NCBI GenBank assembly: GCA_049975505.1
Contig: JBNGCY010000090.1
Span: forward strand, 1-8,077
Reading direction: 5' to 3'
Length of the DNA: 8,077 bases
DNA from: JAIVHC01 sp049975505
GTDB lineage: Bacteria; Desulfobacterota; Desulfuromonadia; Desulfuromonadales; Desulfuromonadaceae
Part shown: piece by piece, positions 4,878 to 8,077 of the stretch
How the letters are laid out: every line of letters starts with the position of its first letter
Position numbering within the stretch: position 1 is the stretch's first letter
Position numbers and translations under genes: made by a program
Notes under the pieces: generated by a model
The model's input: the letters and a program-made list of their open reading frames with translations, nothing else
The model's database searches: none
Told to the model about the DNA's origin: nothing

Positions 4878-7107
4878 TCTGTCGTCTAACCTGACTGACA
4901 GCGTAGCAGGCGGAGCAGCAAACACTAAGCTTGCAACAGTGGATGCGTCTGTTGCCACAGGTGACTTGAACCTAACATTAGGGGTAGCCTTGGATCAGAC
5001 TATCACGAGCGGTTCCGGTGATGACACACTTACGTTTGGCAACACACTCACTAAAGATGATGTCGTAGATGGTGGTGAAGGTGACGATAGCCTGATTTCC
5101 ACTGGTAACCTTAAAGAATCCTCGTACTCAAAGGTTACAAACATTGAAAACGTAACCATGATAATGAACGGTGGAAATGGCAACACCACCAACACCCTGA
5201 ATGCAGGTGCTTTTACTGGCTTAGACAAAGTTACGGTACAGTTAGAGGCCGGCCTGAAAACCAATGCCGACGATGCTACCGTTTCTGGTCTGGCAGCCGG
5301 GACAGAAGTTGTAGTGCAGGATATGTCGGATATAGTAGCTGCAGGCAGCGATGGAACCGTTGATGACGTCACTGTCAATGGTGCCAATGTCTCCGGCAGC
5401 GCCGATGAACTGGACTTCACTCTCAATGCCAAGCGCTCCGGCACTGATTTTACTGTAGATAACCTGTTTGCTAATGGTTACGAGACTATCAATATCGAGT
5501 CTACAGGTGCCTTGGCGGCTAATGCCAACATCGAGAATATTATTACTAATGGAATAACTGACACCTCAATCAAGTCGCTCGTCATCAGCGGTGATCGTGA
5601 GTTTATTCTTGGCGGCACTACTGCGGCGACTACCGTGGACGCCTCAGCTATGACTGCTGGTGGTGTGACCATCGGACTGGGTGCGGCGAACCAAGAGGTT
5701 ACCGGATCTGACTTTAACGACACCTTCTCCATCGCTTACGGTAATCTCACTGACAAGGACACCATTGCCGGTGGTGATGGTACCGATACGTTGGACTTGT
5801 CTAATGCTGGGGGCGCAATGAGCTTTGCCGGCTCCACCAACGCCGCCAAGCTTGAAAACGTATCAGGGTTTGAAAAGCTGGGTATGAGTACGGCTGCAGA
5901 TTCCATCGTTCTTGATGATATCTCCATGGGCGCCTTTACTGACGACACTGTAAACATAACAATCGGCGGTGATATTAGCGGCAATGCGGTTGATGTTTCA
6001 AATGTAAAAAGTTCCAACGCATCAATTAATGTCGACAGCACCAAAATCACCACTGCAGGTAACGCATTCAACTTCATCATCAGCAATGGTAACGATGGCC
6101 TTACAGGTGGAGCAGGTGTAGATACAGTTGTAGTCACCGATGAGGTTTACATCAGCGCCTCTGATAGTCTTAACGGTGGCTCTGGCAATAACAATGTACT
6201 GGCTTTCAACGACCAGGGAGCCGTTGCCACTAACACCTTTGCCGCCAGCCAGTTCGCCGGTGTAAGTAATTTTGATACCTGGGCGATTACAGATACCGCT
6301 GGTGTTGCTAATGCCGAAACCTTCGATATCACCATTGACAATGACGCGGCTGCTGCTAACGCCCATTCCACAACCAGCATCTTAACCTTGGGTATTGATC
6401 AGACAGATGCGAATGCTGTTGCAAATGATACTTTGAAACTTGATGCAAGTGAAGTAGGGGCTTCAGTCAAACTGGACGTCGCCGGCGGTGCCAATGCTGA
6501 TACCATCAAGCTTGGCGCTGGTAATGACACTGTTTTTGGCGGTGCAGGTGCAGATAGCATCACTTTGGGTGGTGGCAAGAATACTGTTGTCATGACCGAC
6601 GAGACTGATGGCGCTGCTAACAGTGGTATACAGCATGCCATGGACACAATCATCGGTTTCAACTTCGGCGCGGCTGCAGGCAAAACCGATGCTAATATCG
6701 ATAAGCTTAACCTGAAGGCACTGGATGATTTTACCGACCTCGTTGGCTACGGTGGCGCTTTCGGCTGGGGTGGTGGTTCATTCGATACCGTTCAGGTTGT
6801 GACAGGTTCCGCTACAGCTACCCTTGCGGGTACTGACGTGCTGGTTTTGGCACATCAAGGGTTCCAGGATGCTGCTGCTGTGGATGTGTATCTGGAAGCA
6901 AATAATGACGGAAATGTCGATGATGACCTCATCGTGGCCTACCAGGACACCCTGGGCAATGTCCGCGTCGCCTTTGCCGATGGTGACAACGGCAGTGTCG
7001 AGAGTGCCGGTGCCGATTACGTTACAACCGATATCGCCTCTTTGTCCGGCGTGACCATCGCTGGTGTTCAGGACAACATCGATGTTGGTGACTTTGTTGT
7101 AGCCTGA
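4774..7107 (+). CDS. 3' fragment of the frameshifted surface protein (RTX block and secretion-type C-terminus)
   Basis: This 777-codon frame can start at the ATG at 4774, but the first ~20 residues (MLVQAKAVLTACP...) are out-of-frame with the family and no ribosome binding site precedes them. Genuine sequence begins after the duplication, near GTALDDGMTK. It holds most of the protein: repeated strand-turn units (SGSGDDTLTFGN, DGGEGDDSLIS, AGGDGTDTLDLS, LTGGAGVDTVVV), the four RTX nonapeptides at 6484-6591, and the terminal TDIASLSGVTIAGVQDN...DFVVA segment. Because the C-terminus carries the presumed type I export signal, this fragment could be exported if it were translated, for instance by ribosome reinitiation or slippage. 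That is conjecture. The simplest reading is a disrupted gene. Confidence 0.65.
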   Translation: MLVQAKAVLTACPVPLYGTALDDGMTKVVITGEGDLSSNLTDSVAGGAANTKLATVDASVATGDLNLTLGVALDQTITSGSGDDTLTFGNTLTKDDVVDGGEGDDSLISTGNLKESSYSKVTNIENVTMIMNGGNGNTTNTLNAGAFTGLDKVTVQLEAGLKTNADDATVSGLAAGTEVVVQDMSDIVAAGSDGTVDDVTVNGANVSGSADELDFTLNAKRSGTDFTVDNLFANGYETINIESTGALAANANIENIITNGITDTSIKSLVISGDREFILGGTTAATTVDASAMTAGGVTIGLGAANQEVTGSDFNDTFSIAYGNLTDKDTIAGGDGTDTLDLSNAGGAMSFAGSTNAAKLENVSGFEKLGMSTAADSIVLDDISMGAFTDDTVNITIGGDISGNAVDVSNVKSSNASINVDSTKITTAGNAFNFIISNGNDGLTGGAGVDTVVVTDEVYISASDSLNGGSGNNNVLAFNDQGAVATNTFAASQFAGVSNFDTWAITDTAGVANAETFDITIDNDAAAANAHSTTSILTLGIDQTDANAVANDTLKLDASEVGASVKLDVAGGANADTIKLGAGNDTVFGGAGADSITLGGGKNTVVMTDETDGAANSGIQHAMDTIIGFNFGAAAGKTDANIDKLNLKALDDFTDLVGYGGAFGWGGGSFDTVQVVTGSATATLAGTDVLVLAHQGFQDAAAVDVYLEANNDGNVDDDLIVAYQDTLGNVRVAFADGDNGSVESAGADYVTTDIASLSGVTIAGVQDNIDVGDFVVA
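4811..4836 (+). repeat. 13-bp tandem duplication causing the frameshift
   Basis: CGGTACCGCTTTA is present twice in direct succession (4811-4823 and 4824-4836) with no mismatch. Thirteen is not a multiple of three, so the duplication shifts the frame. Deleting either copy leaves one continuous frame with family-like sequence across the join. Each copy starts with the palindrome CGGTACCG, which may favour hairpin-assisted slippage during replication. Confidence 0.9.
6484..6591 (+). other. RTX nonapeptide block within the surface-protein gene
   Basis: Four consecutive 9-residue units are encoded here: GGANADTIK, LGAGNDTVF, GGAGADSIT and LGGGKNTVV. The first three fit the RTX consensus GGxGxDxUx closely; the fourth has lost the aspartate. 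Such blocks form a calcium-binding parallel beta-roll that folds outside the cell after type I secretion. It is the only contiguous array in the protein; other GGxGxD turns are isolated. Confidence 0.7.
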
Positions 7108-7148
7108 TCCAATCAACAGGTATTAGTGACCCAAAGTTCAAATTTTAA

Positions 7149-7218
7149 TACCTCAACTGGTAACAACCTTAATCCATCCCAGCCCGTAGTGGCTGGGGTG
7201 GATTATACTATTGAGGTA
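7149..7218 (+). terminator. Nested hairpin after the surface-protein gene
   Basis: The inner stem pairs 7170-7184 with 7191-7205 (15 bp, one G-T pair) around the loop CGTAGT. An outer 8-bp stem (TACCTCAA 7149-7156 with TTGAGGTA 7211-7218) encloses it. It begins about 40 bases after the stop codon. No T-run follows, so it may act as an mRNA 3' stabiliser or a rho-assisted terminator instead of a classic intrinsic one. The structure is certain; the role is inferred. Confidence 0.55.
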
Positions 7219-7254
7219 GCAGATCCAACTCATGTCGTCGGCTCAATTATTACT

Positions 7255-7274
7255 TATAGGACACCCACAAAGTT
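7255..7274 (+). repeat. Short interspersed repeat, copy 1
   Basis: TATAGGACACCCACAAAGTT is identical over 20 bases to copy 3 at 7647-7666. It is preceded by TACTTA, which is shared with copy 2 but not copy 3. It lies upstream of the candidate DUF4160 promoter. Confidence 0.8.
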
Positions 7275-7344
7275 TACATAGAATCACTTATGCGGCATTA
7301 TTAACAGTCATGCAGAAAGTGCTAGGATGAGGATGTAGGGAACA

Positions 7345-7373
7345 TTGTACTGTGTCAGATGAAGTGATATAGT
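7345..7373 (+). promoter_or_regulatory. Candidate promoter of the DUF4160/DUF2442 genes
   Basis: TTGTAC (7345-7350) and TATAGT (7368-7373) have an exact 17-base spacer. The -10 box matches 5 of 6 consensus bases, the -35 box 3 of 6. It lies about 48 bases upstream of the DUF4160 start. Confidence 0.45.
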
Positions 7374-7420
7374 TTTAAACGAGAGGTTCCGAAGTGATTT
7401 GTAATGAAAGCAGAGAATAG

Positions 7421-7597
7421 ATGCCGGTTGTTTTCAGATATCAGGGATACAAATTTTTCTTTTATTCAAATGAGGGCAACCCACTCGAACCTGCTCACAT
7501 TCATGTTCGCCTGGCAGGCAAAGAGGCCAAATTCTGGTTATTGCCAGAAGTTTCAGTAGCGAGAAATAATGGCTTCGATGCACGTTTAAGTACTTAA
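7421..7597 (+). pseudogene. DUF4160-domain protein, truncated at its C-terminus
   Basis: This is a 58-codon frame from ATG to TAA. The sequence matches the first two thirds of DUF4160 closely: MPVVFRYQGYKFFFYSNEG, then EPAHIHVRLAGKEAKFWL and a family-like VARNNGFDARLS. Normal members continue for roughly 20-25 residues as a helix ending in a Glu/Trp-rich tail. Here the frame stops at once in the TAA that abuts repeat copy 2, so the missing helix appears to have been replaced by repeat DNA. Only a weak purine-rich stretch precedes the start. DUF4160 genes commonly sit beside DUF2442 genes, as here; the pair resembles small toxin-antitoxin operons in size and layout, but that function is not established. 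The short form may be non-functional. Confidence 0.7.
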
Positions 7598-7611
7598 GGA
7601 CACCCATAAAG
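7591..7611 (+). repeat. Short interspersed repeat, copy 2
   Basis: TACTTA followed by AGGACACCCATAAAG matches copy 1 with one missing T and one C-to-T change. Its first bases provide the stop codon of the truncated DUF4160 frame (TAA at 7595-7597). Confidence 0.75.
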
Positions 7612-7622
7612 CAAGACAGCTA

Positions 7623-7642
7623 AACTACTCCGTGGTGTAGTT
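7623..7642. repeat. Hairpin between repeat copies 2 and 3
   Basis: AACTACTCCGTGGTGTAGTT folds with 8 of 10 positions paired (6-bp outer stem AACTAC/GTAGTT, then one mismatch and two G-C pairs). It lies between two direct copies of the 15-bp core, giving a repeat-hairpin-repeat unit of about 68 bp (7597-7664). Confidence 0.6.
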
Positions 7643-7646
7643 CTTC

Positions 7647-7666
7647 TATAGGACACCCACAAAGTT
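7647..7666 (+). repeat. Short interspersed repeat, copy 3
   Basis: This copy is identical to copy 1 over 20 bases (TATAGGACACCCACAAAGTT). It ends 4 bases before the AAGGAG ribosome binding site of the DUF2442 gene, so it forms part of that gene's leader. Confidence 0.8.
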
Positions 7667-7683
7667 GACGAAGGAGCAATGGC

Positions 7684-7935
7684 ATGAATATTTCGCCTGA
7701 AAAAATCTGGTTTGACGAAGACAACCTCTGGGTAATTTTGTCGGATGGACGTACCATTGGGGCACCACTGGCCTGGTTTCCAAGGTTGTTGCACGCTGAG
7801 CATGATGAGCGTCAGGATTATGAATTAAGTGTCCATGGTATTCACTGGGACGCTTTAGACGAAGATATCAGCATACAAGGGCTCCTTGCTGGTCATGGTG
7901 ATCAGTCACAACCCAAGCCAAACCGGGCGGCCTGA
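7684..7935 (+). CDS. DUF2442-domain protein
   Basis: This 83-residue protein has the full DUF2442 pattern: an N-terminal strand pair (IWFDEDNLWVILSDGR, residues 8-23), the conserved PLAWFPRLL turn and helix (28-36), and the HWDALDEDISIQGLL segment (54-68). The tail from 69 is polar and probably disordered. The start is firm: AAGGAG (7671-7676) lies 7 bases upstream of the ATG. The family is related to the N-terminal domain of NE0471-like proteins; its biochemical role is unknown, and it often travels with DUF4160. It lies 86 bases downstream of the truncated DUF4160 frame, with repeat copies 2 and 3 in between. Unlike its partner it looks intact, so it may be kept for its own sake or be newly orphaned. 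Confidence 0.85.
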   Translation: MNISPEKIWFDEDNLWVILSDGRTIGAPLAWFPRLLHAEHDERQDYELSVHGIHWDALDEDISIQGLLAGHGDQSQPKPNRAA

Positions 7936-7944
7936 ACCATGACC
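7891..7944. repeat. 9-bp inverted repeat across the DUF2442 stop codon
   Basis: GGTCATGGT (7891-7899) and ACCATGACC (7936-7944) are perfect inverted copies separated by 36 bases. In mRNA this would place the end of the DUF2442 gene in a large loop. No T-run follows. The spacing makes a terminator role doubtful. Confidence 0.35.
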
Positions 7945-7985
7945 ATGCCCCGCTCCAGCCTGGTCTCACTCACGGATACCCCCTA

Positions 7986-8001
7986 GTACCACGGTACCAC
8001 G
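7986..8001 (+). repeat. 8-bp tandem duplication
   Basis: GTACCACG occurs twice in direct succession in non-coding DNA after the DUF2442 gene. It is another short exact tandem duplication, like the one that breaks the surface-protein gene. Confidence 0.6.
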
Positions 8002-8043
8002 TCGAATCAATGTGTGCACATGCCCCAAAATCCGACATAAGAA

Positions 8044-8072
8044 ATGACAAAACCCGTTTAATGTGAGATAAT
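8044..8072 (+). promoter_or_regulatory. Sigma-70-like promoter reading out of the window
   Basis: ATGACA (8044-8049) and GATAAT (8067-8072) are separated by exactly 17 bases, each matching 5 of 6 consensus bases. TGTGA (8062-8066), six bases and TCAGT (8073-8077) overlap the -10 box and resemble a degenerate CRP-type site (8 of 10). The gene it would drive is beyond the window. Confidence 0.55.
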
Positions 8073-8077
8073 TCAGT

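Larger units (their letters stand above)
4275..7107 (+). pseudogene. RTX/S-layer-like beta-strand-repeat surface protein, split by a frameshift
   Basis: This is one ancestral gene in two frames. A 13-bp duplication at 4811-4836 shifts the frame by one; deleting one copy joins SIDGLSGTAL directly to DDGMTKVVITGEG and gives 939 residues. The protein is rich in Gly, Asp, Asn, Thr, Val and Ala, with scattered GDD and GGxGxD turns and a block of four RTX nonapeptides (residues 733-768) that should bind calcium. The restored frame contains no cysteine in the stretches I read. There is no N-terminal signal peptide, and it ends in a short hydrophobic stretch (DVGDFVVA), as expected for an uncleaved type I secretion signal. 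It is probably an exported S-layer or adhesin-like protein. Relatives usually carry an N-terminal domain before the region that starts here, and an in-frame TAG lies at 4269-4271, so the 5' end may also be lost. No secretion genes are in the window. Confidence 0.75.
7108..7420. other. Non-coding stretch between surface-protein gene and DUF4160 gene
   Basis: No credible gene was found in these 313 bases. It holds a nested hairpin right after the surface-protein stop (7149-7218), the first copy of the AGGACACCCAYAAAG repeat (7255-7274) and a candidate promoter (7345-7373). The remaining sequence is AT-rich with many stops in all frames read. Confidence 0.6.

Noticed and set aside
4995..7116. 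Several minus-strand open frames opposite the surface-protein gene.
   Set aside because: They mirror the repetitive GGT/GAC-rich coding strand, giving Val/Ser/Pro-rich products with no start signals. They are shadows.
7255..7666. CRISPR array, because of repeated short sequence.
   Set aside because: Only three copies with unequal spacing (336 and 56 bases between starts), diverged ends, and a gene between them; no cas genes.

Overview
The window looks like an accessory region of a Gram-negative, probably gammaproteobacterial, chromosome. The grounds are canonical Shine-Dalgarno and sigma-70-like signals, a P4-type tyrosine integrase with a divergent XRE regulator, an RTX/beta-strand-repeat exoprotein that looks like a type I secretion substrate, and a DUF4160/DUF2442 gene pair. 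The taxonomic call is inference only; no rRNA, tRNA or housekeeping gene is present.

Layout. (1) 1-430: the 3' part of a von Willebrand factor A (VWA) gene, cut by the window edge. A hairpin, a T-run and further dyads follow to about 630. (2) 672-2337: a mobility module, made of a tyrosine recombinase on the minus strand and a small XRE-family regulator on the plus strand, which diverge from a 64-bp spacer. (3) 2352-2427: a near-symmetrical palindrome built from 7-bp units, in the convergent gap between the regulator and the next gene. (4) 2431-3972, minus strand: an AAA-ATPase-like/PD-(D/E)XK nuclease-like protein of the DUF1703 type. (5) 4009-4274: a divergent intergenic region with a 20-bp direct repeat and TGAATA/TATTCA dyads. 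(6) 4275-7107: a large glycine/aspartate-rich S-layer/RTX-like gene, broken into two reading frames by an exact 13-bp tandem duplication. Removing one copy restores a single 939-residue frame. A nested hairpin follows it. (7) 7255-7935: a DUF4160 gene that ends early, exactly where a short interspersed repeat begins, followed by an intact DUF2442 gene. Three copies of the repeat (core AGGACACCCAYAAAG) surround this pair. (8) 7936-8077: non-coding, with a good sigma-70-like promoter reading out of the window.

How it fits together. The integrase and XRE gene probably handle and control element mobility. The nuclease-like ATPase is a common accessory-island gene of unknown role. The surface protein and the DUF4160/DUF2442 pair both show damage: one by short tandem duplication, the other by apparent repeat insertion. 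No complete new defence or secretion system is visible. The best leads are the reversible-looking frameshift, the heptad palindrome, and the repeat family around the DUF4160/DUF2442 pair.
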